64,000 nucleotides of DNA from G963664115 sp965263045 (GTDB taxonomy: Bacteria; Acidobacteriota; Terriglobia; 20CM-2-55-15): contig CBDHGK010000041.1 of assembly GCA_965263045.1 (NCBI GenBank), positions 5,332,001-5,396,000 on the forward strand, read 5' to 3'. The position numbers and the translations under genes were made by a program. Shown here one piece after another: positions 26,471 to 35,154 of this stretch. A model generated the notes under the pieces. That model did no database searches. It had not been told where the DNA came from and was given only the letters and a program-made list of their open reading frames with translations. Position 1 is the first letter of the stretch. Every line of letters starts with the position of its first letter.

Positions 26471-29377
26471 TCAATCGTCCGTCGACTCTGCCCGTACCCC
26501 TTCACCTACGGTGAGGAAGAGGTAGTCCCGGATTGCCTGGATCTGTGCAGTCACGTCCCCATCGAGAACATTGGGTAGGGGGGACTGTCCGTCTGGAAAG
26601 AAGGTCGGCATCCGCGTTCCCGGCGCTATCTGCTGTGGATCGATCAACCAATCCAGAACCCATTCGGGTCGCAGCCGTTCGTGGGCGATCTGCAGGTCCG
26701 GCGCCAGATCCGCGGCCTCAACGCCTGGTGGGAGCGGGCCATCCGCGGGATGACACCTTGCGCACTGCATAAGTTCGTACAGCTGTTCGCCTACTTCGAG
26801 ACGATCGTTCGTCGTGGTAATCGCCGTGTCGATGAACGGGAATTCGACCTGGTCGAGAGCTGAGAAATACCGCGCGATCGTCGTGGCCTCGACCTCATCG
26901 AAATAGAAGGTCGGCATGCGCGCCGTCAGCCAGGGCCGCAGGGTCTGTTCCCCGGGGCTTTCCAGGAAAGGATGGAGCCACAGGGGCTGCGTCTTGGCGC
27001 CCTGCGTATTCAGCAGGGGTGGCCAGAACGCCTGATCTTCAATCGTTGAGCGGATATCCCCGCCACCGGCCTCTATTTCGTGGCACCCGCGGCAGTTGCG
27101 CTGAGCGACCAGGGCTCGGCCGGCCTCGATATCGGCCGTCAGGTCGTTCCTCATTTCCGGGATGACCTCGTCCTTGACGAGGCCGGTCAGTACGAGGACG
27201 ATGGAATCGATTTCCTCATCTGTAAAGCCGTAGTCAGGCATGCGCGCCAGCTCTTCAGGCCGCTTCACGCGCCCGACATCAAAAATCCGGGGATCTCTGA
27301 GTTTCTGCTCATACCATGCGCTGCGTTCGTGTTCGATCTCGAGGAAGCCGAAATCCAGCCTCGGAAGCAGCTTGCTTCCAGCTTGGGTCAGTTCCGTCCC
27401 GATGGGCTGGGTGGCTTCAAACCCTTCGATCAGGTGGCATCCGAAACAGCCATACCGGGCAATCAGGCGTTCGCCCGAGTACAGCGACTTTTCTTCGACC
27501 GACATCGTCTGAACGGCCTCTCGGGCTTCGATGCCCGTCAACCCGGCTCTAAGGAACTCCAGAGTGATTTCGTCCAGAGCTGCGACGTCGATTTCGGGAA
27601 CGGCCTGGGATTGAAATTCAGGGTTCGTCAATGACGCGAGGTAGGCGGCCACATCGGCGGCCTCCGCGTCGGTCAGGCGAAGATTCGGCATTTTCGTGTC
27701 GTGCCAGACACTCCGCGGATCCCGGACCCAGTTGTACAGCCACTCGATGGAAACCTTGCTGCCCTGGCTGGCCAGGTTGTATCCGAAGTGTCTGCGATGT
27801 TGGGTTCTGGATGGATCTTCTTCCATGGGTCCGACCGCATGGCAGCCCATACATCCAACGTTCTCGATCAACTGTTGCCCCCGCGCTGCGTTTCCATTCG
27901 TTTGTGCCGGCGCCAGGGGGTTGGGTTGAGACTTTGAAAACAGGAATTCGGTTATGACACTGATTTCAGTGTTGTTACGGGCTTCAAAATCGGGTCCGCT
28001 GTTGTTGGAGTTGAACCAGAACTTAGGCATCCGCGCCTCGGACTTAAATGCCTTGGGGTCACGGAGCCACCTTTTGACCCAGTCGGAATCGAGCTTGCTG
28101 TCGATCGTTGTCAACTCCGGTCCTACGCGCTGCACATCTTCGTAGCCCGGGATTCGATGGCACCCAAAGCAGCCATAGGTCCGGACGAGGTCCCGGCCCA
28201 GGTTCAAGCGGGGCGCCTCCGGAACATCGCCGCCGCCGGTGTGGCATTTGAGGCAGCTGGCTTCCACTCGATTCAGAGGCAGCATGGGAGTTTCCAGAAA
28301 ATGCTGCTCGACCCATCCATATGCCTCTTCCCATTCTTCCCGTTGTGTGCCGTCAACCGGTGTGTGTCCGGCGCGCGTGAATTCCACCGCGCGGTCTAGG
28401 CCGGCATGGCAGGTCGTACAACCGAACTGGTCAATGGCGTGCGGTGAATTGCTGCCGACGAACTTATCCAGTTCCGGGTGCGTCGTGAACGGCTGGGGTG
28501 CATCGGCGAACGATTCCTGGTCTATTCCCAGATGGCAGGTCGTACAACGGTCCACGCGGGGGACCTGCAGGAACGGATGGTCATTGTGTAAATTGGGTAA
28601 CAGGAGCTGGTTGATCTTTTCCGACGGATTGAGCATATCCAGGACGGGTGCGTTCCGAAATGATGTGACGATGAGCCCGGGGTCGAGGGTATCCATAGTC
28701 CCCTGCAACTGGCTGAAGTCGTCCAGCAAATCGTCAATACCCTCCTGGAACTGGTCACGCTGGCCGATATAGGTGTTCAATTCCTCCCCGGCTTCGCGCA
28801 TTGCCAGCGTCAATTCCTCAACGCGCTGTTCGATTGCGTTGATTTGGGCGAAAGTTCCTTCGGCCGTCAGTCCGTATGCCTCCGCGTTGTCGGGGTCGTT
28901 GACTACTGCCTCTTCGAATTCGTACCGTTCAACGTCGTATCGCGCCCGTGCGAAGCGGAAATCCTGATCGGCGGCATAAAACTCCGCGTTTAAGTCGTCC
29001 AGAACGCCCTGGATTCGATCAACTTCGCCCTCGTTTCCGGCCAGATTCGTCTGAGCCTGGGTGAGCTGGCCCTGGAGCTGATCGAACTGATTGCGATCGA
29101 TTGCGTTGGCTGCCGTGTCCATCGCCTGCTGCGTTTGCTGGATGGACATCTGATTAAAGGACCGCTGGTACTGCTTCCACTCCCGGTTGTAATCGTAGAG
29201 GATCATCCAAACCGTGAAAGCGAACAGAAGCAGGCTGGAGATCGCGAACCACTTGTGGAGGTTGTTCACCTCATACAGCCGATCCCCTCGAAGTCCAATG
29301 TTGAGTGCCGCATCCTTTTTCGCAGGAGGCGGAATCGCGGGTTTCTTGGCCCCGCCGTTCGGTGTTTCGCTACTCAA
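26471..29377 (-). CDS. Octahaem c-type cytochrome subunit of the bc complex, with N-terminal anchor and coiled coil
   Basis: The 968-residue protein starts at a TTG after GGAGAG. One membrane helix (about 42-62) is followed by a long coiled coil (about 65-225). Eight CxxCH haem sites follow, near residues 278, 320, 375, 403, 509, 644, 762 and 872, several in separate monohaem cytochrome c folds with distal Met candidates (ARMPKFW, TKMPNLR, ARMPDYG, ARMPTFY, TRMPTFF). There is no export signal beyond the anchor, so it is held on the periplasmic side. It directly follows the split cytochrome b genes and takes the place of cytochrome c1 or f. It would pass electrons from the Rieske protein to the oxidase. 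Confidence 0.88.
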   Translation of the reverse strand: MSSETPNGGAKKPAIPPPAKKDAALNIGLRGDRLYEVNNLHKWFAISSLLLFAFTVWMILYDYNREWKQYQRSFNQMSIQQTQQAMDTAANAIDRNQFDQLQGQLTQAQTNLAGNEGEVDRIQGVLDDLNAEFYAADQDFRFARARYDVERYEFEEAVVNDPDNAEAYGLTAEGTFAQINAIEQRVEELTLAMREAGEELNTYIGQRDQFQEGIDDLLDDFSQLQGTMDTLDPGLIVTSFRNAPVLDMLNPSEKINQLLLPNLHNDHPFLQVPRVDRCTTCHLGIDQESFADAPQPFTTHPELDKFVGSNSPHAIDQFGCTTCHAGLDRAVEFTRAGHTPVDGTQREEWEEAYGWVEQHFLETPMLPLNRVEASCLKCHTGGGDVPEAPRLNLGRDLVRTYGCFGCHRIPGYEDVQRVGPELTTIDSKLDSDWVKRWLRDPKAFKSEARMPKFWFNSNNSGPDFEARNNTEISVITEFLFSKSQPNPLAPAQTNGNAARGQQLIENVGCMGCHAVGPMEEDPSRTQHRRHFGYNLASQGSKVSIEWLYNWVRDPRSVWHDTKMPNLRLTDAEAADVAAYLASLTNPEFQSQAVPEIDVAALDEITLEFLRAGLTGIEAREAVQTMSVEEKSLYSGERLIARYGCFGCHLIEGFEATQPIGTELTQAGSKLLPRLDFGFLEIEHERSAWYEQKLRDPRIFDVGRVKRPEELARMPDYGFTDEEIDSIVLVLTGLVKDEVIPEMRNDLTADIEAGRALVAQRNCRGCHEIEAGGGDIRSTIEDQAFWPPLLNTQGAKTQPLWLHPFLESPGEQTLRPWLTARMPTFYFDEVEATTIARYFSALDQVEFPFIDTAITTTNDRLEVGEQLYELMQCARCHPADGPLPPGVEAADLAPDLQIAHERLRPEWVLDWLIDPQQIAPGTRMPTFFPDGQSPLPNVLDGDVTAQIQAIRDYLFLTVGEGVRAESTDD

Positions 29378-29416
29378 TGCTCTCTCCAGTACGAACTATG
29401 CGCGTGTAAATCGCGG

Positions 29417-30496
29417 CTAAATATTAAAGAAATACTCCGGAATACCAATGATGTATTTCATGTTCAACAGCCATCGCAGCCCCATCTTGATGGGCAGCGA
29501 TGCCATCGATAGCAACAGCAGGACCATGACGTGATAGCGCGCCGGTCCCAGAGTTTGATAAAAGCCTTTGAACCAGGTCTTGGCCAGCAGTGCCGGCACG
29601 GCAAGCAAATAGGCCAGAACGGCGATGAAGCCGAACATTTCCCGCAACAGGATGTTTGAAGGTAATCCCACGCCAAGCATCCGGACCCAGATGTACTCGG
29701 ACAGGTTGACGTTGACCAGGGCCTCCAGCTTGTGGATGTCCCAATACTCATACGGCCCGAAGAAGTTCCAGTTCGGGCCCCTGAGGAAGGTTCCCAGAAT
29801 TACCAGGAGCACCCACAGGATCAGGAAACCGAAGAGAAAGATCATGATCTCCCAGCTCCGTTCCTTGAAGGTGTAGTACCCGTTGCCTTTGGGATTCGTG
29901 TCGAAATACGGGATGGCCATCAGTCCGACGATGATGAGGCTCGGAAAGACGACCCCGGCAAGCCACGGGTCGAAATAGACCAGCATTTCCTGGAGCCCCA
30001 GGAAGTACCATGGAGCCTTCGACGGATTCGGCGTGTTGGCCGGGTTTGCCGGCTCCTCGATGGGTGCGGCGATCAAGATCGACCAGCCGATCAGCACGAA
30101 GGTCAGAATGACCATGCAGATCAGTTCGGTATAGACAAGGTCGGGCCAGGTGAGCACCTTTCCGGCTGTTTCCTCTTTCTCGATGACGGGTTTGCCCGCC
30201 GCGATACGCTGGTCGTTTCGGACTCCTTCGCGCATCGCGAACCAGGTGAAAAACGGGATCAGGAACAACATGCCCACGATCGGAATGTTGTCCGGCTTGG
30301 TGACGATCAAATAGAAGTCCGCATCGAGCATGCTTACGGCCAGGAAGATGGTCATGCCCGGAAACAGGATCATCGCGGCTTTGTTGCTGTAGAAGATCTC
30401 CCGATATCTGGCAGACACGAAAAGAAGGATCGCGGCCAACGTAATCAGAATTTGCGGGGCCGCCAGTAAGTTGATGATGTCTTTGATGAATTCCAT
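29417..30496 (-). CDS. Cytochrome b C-terminal (subunit IV-like) protein of the bc complex
   Basis: The 359-residue protein has about eight membrane helices. In the middle, PSKAPWYFLGLQEMLVYFDP is the Qo-site region; the PEWY motif of classical complexes is APWY here, so the usual glutamate is missing. Three N-terminal helices are extra compared with b6f subunit IV (about 160 residues). The C-terminal 100 residues add two or three more. It lies 15 bases after the b6 gene and before the octahaem cytochrome. Together with b6 it forms the quinol-oxidising membrane core. Confidence 0.85.
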   Translation of the reverse strand: MEFIKDIINLLAAPQILITLAAILLFVSARYREIFYSNKAAMILFPGMTIFLAVSMLDADFYLIVTKPDNIPIVGMLFLIPFFTWFAMREGVRNDQRIAAGKPVIEKEETAGKVLTWPDLVYTELICMVILTFVLIGWSILIAAPIEEPANPANTPNPSKAPWYFLGLQEMLVYFDPWLAGVVFPSLIIVGLMAIPYFDTNPKGNGYYTFKERSWEIMIFLFGFLILWVLLVILGTFLRGPNWNFFGPYEYWDIHKLEALVNVNLSEYIWVRMLGVGLPSNILLREMFGFIAVLAYLLAVPALLAKTWFKGFYQTLGPARYHVMVLLLLSMASLPIKMGLRWLLNMKYIIGIPEYFFNI

Positions 30497-30511
30497 GGCT
30501 TTGCCCGCTTT

Positions 30512-31324
30512 CTATAGTGGACCGGAAATTCCGCCGTCTCTGCGTATGCGCCAGAAATGAACGGCCATTAGAAATCCTGCGATCAGAGGAAGGCCCACAC
30601 AGTGGAGAACGTAAAACCGCAGCAATGCGCCTTCTCCGACGAACGTGCCGCCCAGTAAGGCGAAGCGCGCGTCACTGGTGCTGTTGACGAGGCTGACGTT
30701 GCCCAGTTGCAGCAACGCCGCGCCAGGCCCTTCATATCCGAGAAACGGTGTAGCCCGTGCCATGTTGGATCCGACCGTGATCGCCCACATGGCCAACTGG
30801 TCCCACGGTAAGAGATAGCCGGTAAAACTCAACAACAGCGTGAGAACCAGAAGGATCACGCCAACGCCCCAGTTGAACTCACGGGGTGGTTTGTAGGATC
30901 CGGTCATGAATACCCGGAACATGTGCAGCCAGACGGATATGACCATGGCGTGCGCGCCCCACCGGTGCAGTTCCCGCATGATCCCGAGGGGGACCTGTTC
31001 GCGCAGATCGATGATGTCGACGTAGGCATATTCCAGTGTGGGCCGATAGTAGAACATCAGCAGAAGGCCCGTGAACGTCAGCACCAGGAACAGGAAGAAC
31101 GTTATCCCTCCCATGCACCACGTAAAGCGAAGCCGTATGCCGGACTTCCGAACCTTTACCGGATGAAGATGCAGAAACACATTTCCGAGCATCACCAGCA
31201 TTCGCTTGCGGTCGGAACTGGGAACGCCGACTCGGAATATCGACCGGTAAACCTGACTCTTTTGTATGGATTCGCCGATGTTGGCCGGCGAAAGTTTGGA
31301 CAATAATTCTTTGAGTTGACTCAT
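30512..31324 (-). CDS. Cytochrome b6-like subunit of the bc complex
   Basis: The 270 residues hold four membrane helices with the four haem-b histidines, in LHRWGAHAMVISVWLHMFRV and YVLHCVGLPL...AVHFWRIRRDGG. FTGYLLPWDQLAMWA is the conserved loop near the Qo site. The protein is the b6-sized N-terminal half of cytochrome b, so the complex is of split type. About 50 N-terminal residues precede the usual start. It is part of the HEAT-Rieske-b6-IV-octahaem gene run. Confidence 0.93.
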   Translation of the reverse strand: MSQLKELLSKLSPANIGESIQKSQVYRSIFRVGVPSSDRKRMLVMLGNVFLHLHPVKVRKSGIRLRFTWCMGGITFFLFLVLTFTGLLLMFYYRPTLEYAYVDIIDLREQVPLGIMRELHRWGAHAMVISVWLHMFRVFMTGSYKPPREFNWGVGVILLVLTLLLSFTGYLLPWDQLAMWAITVGSNMARATPFLGYEGPGAALLQLGNVSLVNSTSDARFALLGGTFVGEGALLRFYVLHCVGLPLIAGFLMAVHFWRIRRDGGISGPL

Positions 31325-31362
31325 ATAGAAGGATCTGACTGCTTAATAATTATCCGAAAACC

Positions 31363-31926
31363 CTAGAGCTCCAGATAGGCTCCAGGAAGTTCCCACTGAC
31401 CTTTTTCCTGCTGGTACTTCTGACTCTTGTCGACAAGGATCTGACCGTCTTCGGCCAGACTGATTGTATGGCGTTCCAAGGGCCTTGGGGCCGGCCCCTC
31501 AAAATTAATGCCAGTCTTGTAAAAACCGCTGCCGTGGCAGGGACACTTGAATTTCTGCTCCGCTTCAAGCCAGTTGGGCGTGCAGCCCAGGTGGGTGCAT
31601 GTGGTCGACAGGGCGTATAGCCCGGTTTCGTCACGGACCAACCACACTCCAAATTGATCCTTGAATCTCTCGTCGACCTGTCCAACCTGGATTACGTCCG
31701 GCGTTCCCGCGCGAAAGCTCGATGGAGGTTCGAACAAAACGTTGGGAAACATGAAGCGTGCCGTCGCTGTGCCGGCGGCCAGCATGGAGGCCGTAAATGC
31801 CATCCAGGCAACGCTCATCCAGGAAAGAAAAGACCTGCGCGACTCAGCCCTGCCGCCCTTTGCGGCCGGAGCCTTCGCCTTCGGTGTCGGAGGTTTCGGC
31901 GGCGTTTGAGGACTCTCTTTGCTCAT
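31363..31926 (-). CDS. Rieske iron-sulfur protein of the bc complex
   Basis: A Lys/Pro/Ala-rich cytoplasmic start and one membrane helix (SWMSVAWMAFTASMLAAGTA) precede the Rieske fold. The [2Fe-2S] ligands are in CTHLGCTP and CPCHGSGFYKTG, including the disulfide cysteines. A GAGGAG site lies upstream. It takes one electron from quinol and passes it to the cytochrome c subunit. Length (187) is normal. Confidence 0.95.
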   Translation of the reverse strand: MSKESPQTPPKPPTPKAKAPAAKGGRAESRRSFLSWMSVAWMAFTASMLAAGTATARFMFPNVLFEPPSSFRAGTPDVIQVGQVDERFKDQFGVWLVRDETGLYALSTTCTHLGCTPNWLEAEQKFKCPCHGSGFYKTGINFEGPAPRPLERHTISLAEDGQILVDKSQKYQQEKGQWELPGAYLEL

Positions 31927-31999
31927 GCCATGACTCCTCTTTAACTGCTTCGCTTATTTAATTCTTTCGCGGCCAATAAAACGAATATGAACTAACAGC

Positions 32000-32896
32000 T
32001 TAATACTTTGCCAACGCTTCCAGAGCGGCATCCCGCACGCTCAGGCTCGGATCGTTCTGGCTCAATGAAGCCAGCTGGCCCCGTGCGTTTTCCAGTTTTA
32101 GCATGCTGAGACTCTTAACAGCGTTTACGATGACGTTGTCGCGCTCTTCTCCAGATATTTCTCCAAACTGCAACAAGTACACACGGTCGGTGAGTTCGAG
32201 GAGGATCCCCGCACCTGCATCGTCATTCATCTGTGCCAACGCCATGGCCGCATTCCAGCGAACGTCGGCCGCCGGATCGTTGAGCGCAACCTGAAGATCG
32301 CGGATCGTCGATGGATCCTTCAGCGTACCCAGTATGTATACGGCGATTTTCCGTACCCCGGAGTCGCTGCTACCCACCATGCTGACGACGGACCGCGCAG
32401 CCGACGGGTCACCGATGGCTCCCAGCGCCCACAATGTCCAGATCTGAGTTTCAACAGCTTCATCAGCCAGACCCTCGATCAGCGCGGGCACTGCCGCCGG
32501 ATCGCCCAAATGACCCAGGCTGATGGCCAGAAACTGTCGAATTCGCGGATCGTCAGAGCCCGCATTGCGGTATACCCGGAGGAGTTCGTCGCCAAAGCCT
32601 GAGTTTCTGAGTTCCCCATTGTCGGCCGCAATCACCTTGGAGAGGTCCAGCGCCGCCTGCCAACGGCGGGTGTCGAACGGCGAACCGGCCGAACCCTGAC
32701 TCAATTCCCGGAGGTAGGCTTCCGGTGCTTTCTGATCGTAGGTGATATAGCCGAACAGGACGAAGATTCCGATCCCAAACGCGATCACGATGAGGGGGAA
32801 CAGAAAGAATTGGGCTATGAGCAGCGACGTCGGTTTCTCCACCTCGGTCAGGTCGTCGGCCGCAGGCATCGAGATTGGATTGTTGTTGGAGTCCAT
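32000..32896 (-). CDS. Membrane-anchored HEAT-repeat protein of the bc operon
   Basis: A membrane helix near residues 28-52 (FFLFPLIVIAFGIGIFVLFG) is followed by about 240 residues of HEAT-type alpha repeats, such as LGDPAAVPALIEGLADEAVE, GDPSAARSVVSMVG, KDPSTIRDLQVALNDPAADV and NDPSLSVRDAALEAL. The repeat part is probably periplasmic. It is the first gene of the respiratory run, 73 bases before the Rieske gene, with a good promoter upstream. A scaffold or assembly role in the bc complex is inferred from position only. Confidence 0.8.
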   Translation of the reverse strand: MDSNNNPISMPAADDLTEVEKPTSLLIAQFFLFPLIVIAFGIGIFVLFGYITYDQKAPEAYLRELSQGSAGSPFDTRRWQAALDLSKVIAADNGELRNSGFGDELLRVYRNAGSDDPRIRQFLAISLGHLGDPAAVPALIEGLADEAVETQIWTLWALGAIGDPSAARSVVSMVGSSDSGVRKIAVYILGTLKDPSTIRDLQVALNDPAADVRWNAAMALAQMNDDAGAGILLELTDRVYLLQFGEISGEERDNVIVNAVKSLSMLKLENARGQLASLSQNDPSLSVRDAALEALAKY

Positions 32897-32945
32897 TTAT
32901 TAAACGCAAAAACGGGCAAATTTCGCCCACCGTGACCGACTTTGA

Positions 32946-32974
32946 AGCATAGAAAATTGACACGGCTCCGTCAA
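32946..32974 (-). promoter_or_regulatory. Putative sigma-70 promoter of the respiratory gene run
   Basis: On the minus strand TTGACG (32969-32974) and TATGCT (32946-32951) are 17 bases apart. It lies about 50 bases before the HEAT gene and could drive the twelve genes down to 20821. Confidence 0.55.
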
Positions 32975-33118
32975 CTCCTAACTGCAGTTGGAGCGGGAAT
33001 TTAGCCTGCTTTCAGGGGTACTCGCAGCGAGTTTTCAACCCCGGGGATATCGCTGCATCGTGGTCAAGATCCGGGGCGTCTGGTAACCGGCCCAATGACT
33101 GCCGTGTCTGTTTCATCG

Positions 33119-33568
33119 CTAGAAGCTTTTCCGCGTATCGAGCAGCAGCGTAACCGGTCCGTGATTGGTCAGTTCAACGTCCATGTCTGCCCGAAAAACG
33201 CCAGTAGACACCGCGACACCGGCGCAACCGGCGGTATCCACAAACAGTCCGTATAAGCGCCGTGCCTCATCGGGCGGGGCGGCCCGACCGAACGACGGTC
33301 GCCGCCCTTTCCGGCAGTCTCCCAGCAATGTAAATTGTGAAACGGCCAGGAGTTGGCCGCCGATGTCGAGAAGGGAGCGGTTCATCTGACCTCCTTCGTC
33401 CTCAAAGACCCGGAGTTCGACTATCTTCTTCGCGAGAGTCACTGAGTCGGCTTCCGTGTCATTGTGCTCCACTCCGACCAGCGCAAGGAGTCCCCTGCCA
33501 ATGCTGGAGTGTTCTTTGCCCGCGATATTCACGCGTGCGGAGGTAACTCGCTGAACAACGGCCCTCAT
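33119..33568 (-). CDS. dtd: D-aminoacyl-tRNA deacylase
   Basis: From ATG 33568 the 149 residues match Dtd throughout: MRAVVQRVTSARVNIAGKE, the SQFTLLGD motif with GRRPSF, and the cross-subunit NHGPVT (Gly-cisPro) motif near the end. It removes D-amino acids (and Gly from tRNA-Ala) from mischarged tRNA. The frame runs 32 codons further upstream, but that is inside the DHH gene. It starts eight bases after the DHH gene ends, so the two are co-transcribed. Confidence 0.95.
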   Translation of the reverse strand: MRAVVQRVTSARVNIAGKEHSSIGRGLLALVGVEHNDTEADSVTLAKKIVELRVFEDEGGQMNRSLLDIGGQLLAVSQFTLLGDCRKGRRPSFGRAAPPDEARRLYGLFVDTAGCAGVAVSTGVFRADMDVELTNHGPVTLLLDTRKSF

Positions 33569-33576
33569 GGTGGCCT

Positions 33577-34968
33577 CTATTTGTTTGAGTTCAGCAGGCT
33601 CTTGAGGAAGTGCCGCCGGAGTTTTTCGTTGATCAAGCGCGTATTCCGGGCGTTGGTTTTCCACTTGGAGCGGAGTATTGAAAGGGGGAGAATCGCTTTT
33701 GCCATGGATCCGTGCCCGCCGGCCGATCCCAGATGGCCAAAAGCGTCCTTGAGCACCTTGCCGGCCGCTTTGACGTAGCCGACGTTTCGGACCGACACTA
33801 CGAGATCGGTTTCAAAGATCCCGCTGACGACGGCCCATTCGATTCCTTCAAACTGTAGACAAAAGTCTGCGATCTGGGGGATGAGATCTTCTCGCTCGAC
33901 CCGACCCAGATTCACGAAGGCAACTTTGTCGGTGATCTGGCGAGTCTTCAGGGCACGGCCCAGGGCATCGATCGAAGCCGGAGGCAGCTCGGGCCGCTCG
34001 ATTCGCCGCAGCAGGTTCTGATTCGCAAGTGGATAAACGTAGGAAAAGGCTTCGACGTCCCACTCGTTGGTGTGTCGCCCCAGAAGGAACGTATCGCTCT
34101 TGATTCCGTACAGCAAGGCTGTTGCCAGGCGCGTCCCCACGTTGTTGCCAAGGCACAGCAGGTATTCGAGGAGAATCGTTGCCGTTGCGCCGTAGTCAGG
34201 GCGGACATCCCGTATTTCAGTCTCGTAGTTGAACTGTTCGGGATGGTGGTCGACGACGAGGTCGATCCGGGGTAACGCGGTTCGGATATGTGGTGGCTGC
34301 AGGTCAACCAGAGCGATGCGGTCGAAGCGGGCGCACTGTTCGGGCGTAATCCGTTCGACATCGATTTCCAGGAGCTTTGCCATCGCGATATTTTCCGGCC
34401 GTGTGATCTTGCCAAAACTACCGATCGTGGCGGTCTGTTTGTTCCGACCGAGCGCCTGACGCAGTGCCAGGCCACTGGCTATAGCATCGGGGTCGGGGTC
34501 GTCCTGAAGCAGGATGAGCACTGTATCCGCCGATTCAAAATGCTCCCGGATGCGTTCGATGTTGCGCGCCGTTCGGGCCAGCACCATCTGCCACCGAAGA
34601 TTGCCTTCCAACAACTCCTGCATGGTTATGCACCGCGCAAATCGGGCCTGCTCGGCAACTTTGTCCCGTTGGGCCGTGATGACGAGCGTTGGCACGCGCT
34701 GGCCGTGTTGGCGGACGAGGTCAACCACGCTCTCGATACGGGCTAAGTCGTCGGACTGAACCAGCAGCATGTCCAGATTGTCTGATCTGAGCCGCTTTTT
34801 CAGCGAAGCGTTGTTGCGTCCGGGTAAGGATACTTCCTGGCCGTGTGAGGCAAGATGCCGTTTCGCCGTGGGATCGGTGACGATGTAGGTGGTGTCACCG
34901 TTGTCGACGAAGTAGTCTTTGAGCAGTCCCGCAATATAGTCTTCCTCGATATAGACGACAGACCGCAT
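33577..34968 (-). CDS. DHH/DHHA1 phosphoesterase (NrnA-like) with an N-terminal extra domain
   Basis: Residues from about 145 to 460 form a DHH phosphoesterase. Metal-binding motifs are LQDDPDPDAIASGLALR, ALVDLQPPH, LVVDHHPEQF (the DHH signature) and, in the DHHA1 domain, LGSAGGHGSMAKA. NrnA-type enzymes degrade short RNAs, nanoRNA or pAp. The first 140 residues (MRSVVYIEEDYIAGLLKDYF, LLVQSDDLARIESVVDLVRQ, PTLVITAQRDK) look like a Rossmann or TrkA-N-like regulatory domain, an uncommon addition. It is the first gene of a pair with dtd. Confidence 0.82.
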   Translation of the reverse strand: MRSVVYIEEDYIAGLLKDYFVDNGDTTYIVTDPTAKRHLASHGQEVSLPGRNNASLKKRLRSDNLDMLLVQSDDLARIESVVDLVRQHGQRVPTLVITAQRDKVAEQARFARCITMQELLEGNLRWQMVLARTARNIERIREHFESADTVLILLQDDPDPDAIASGLALRQALGRNKQTATIGSFGKITRPENIAMAKLLEIDVERITPEQCARFDRIALVDLQPPHIRTALPRIDLVVDHHPEQFNYETEIRDVRPDYGATATILLEYLLCLGNNVGTRLATALLYGIKSDTFLLGRHTNEWDVEAFSYVYPLANQNLLRRIERPELPPASIDALGRALKTRQITDKVAFVNLGRVEREDLIPQIADFCLQFEGIEWAVVSGIFETDLVVSVRNVGYVKAAGKVLKDAFGHLGSAGGHGSMAKAILPLSILRSKWKTNARNTRLINEKLRRHFLKSLLNSNK

Positions 34969-35001
34969 AAGGTTTCAGCGACGGGGCCAGTTGCGGGCAA
35001 C

Positions 35002-35029
35002 AAAAAATGCACCTTCAACACGAGGGTGC
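35002..35029 (-). terminator. Terminator-like hairpin in the leader of the DHH-dtd transcript
   Basis: On the minus strand GCACC and GGTGC (35009-35029) pair around an 11-base loop and are followed by A then six Ts (35002-35007). It sits between the promoter-like site at 35074-35103 and the start codon at 34968, so it may act as an attenuator; alternatively it ends readthrough from the M20 gene. The stem is short. Confidence 0.35.
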
Positions 35030-35073
35030 CTTCCCATCACCCATGTCGAATCCGGGTGGCTGGCCAAACCTCA

Positions 35074-35103
35074 ATTTTAGGTCTCCTGAACTTGGGATGT
35101 CAA
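35074..35103 (-). promoter_or_regulatory. Putative strong sigma-70 promoter of the DHH-dtd operon
   Basis: On the minus strand TTGACA (35098-35103) and TAAAAT (35074-35079) are separated by 18 bases. The -35 is perfect and the -10 matches five of six. It lies 106 bases before the DHH start codon. Confidence 0.6.
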
Positions 35104-35154
35104 ACTGGGGCCAAGTGGTGATGTCGTTTCAAAACTCGCGGAGTTCTTCGGCTA

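Noticed and set aside
29732..30469. 245-codon plus-strand frame opposite the subunit IV-like gene
   Set aside because: Strongly charged, motif-free mirror of a membrane protein.
32915..32935. GGGCGAAATTTGCCC palindrome before the HEAT gene as a terminator
   Set aside because: Its centre is self-complementary without room for a loop; more likely chance or a weak protein site.
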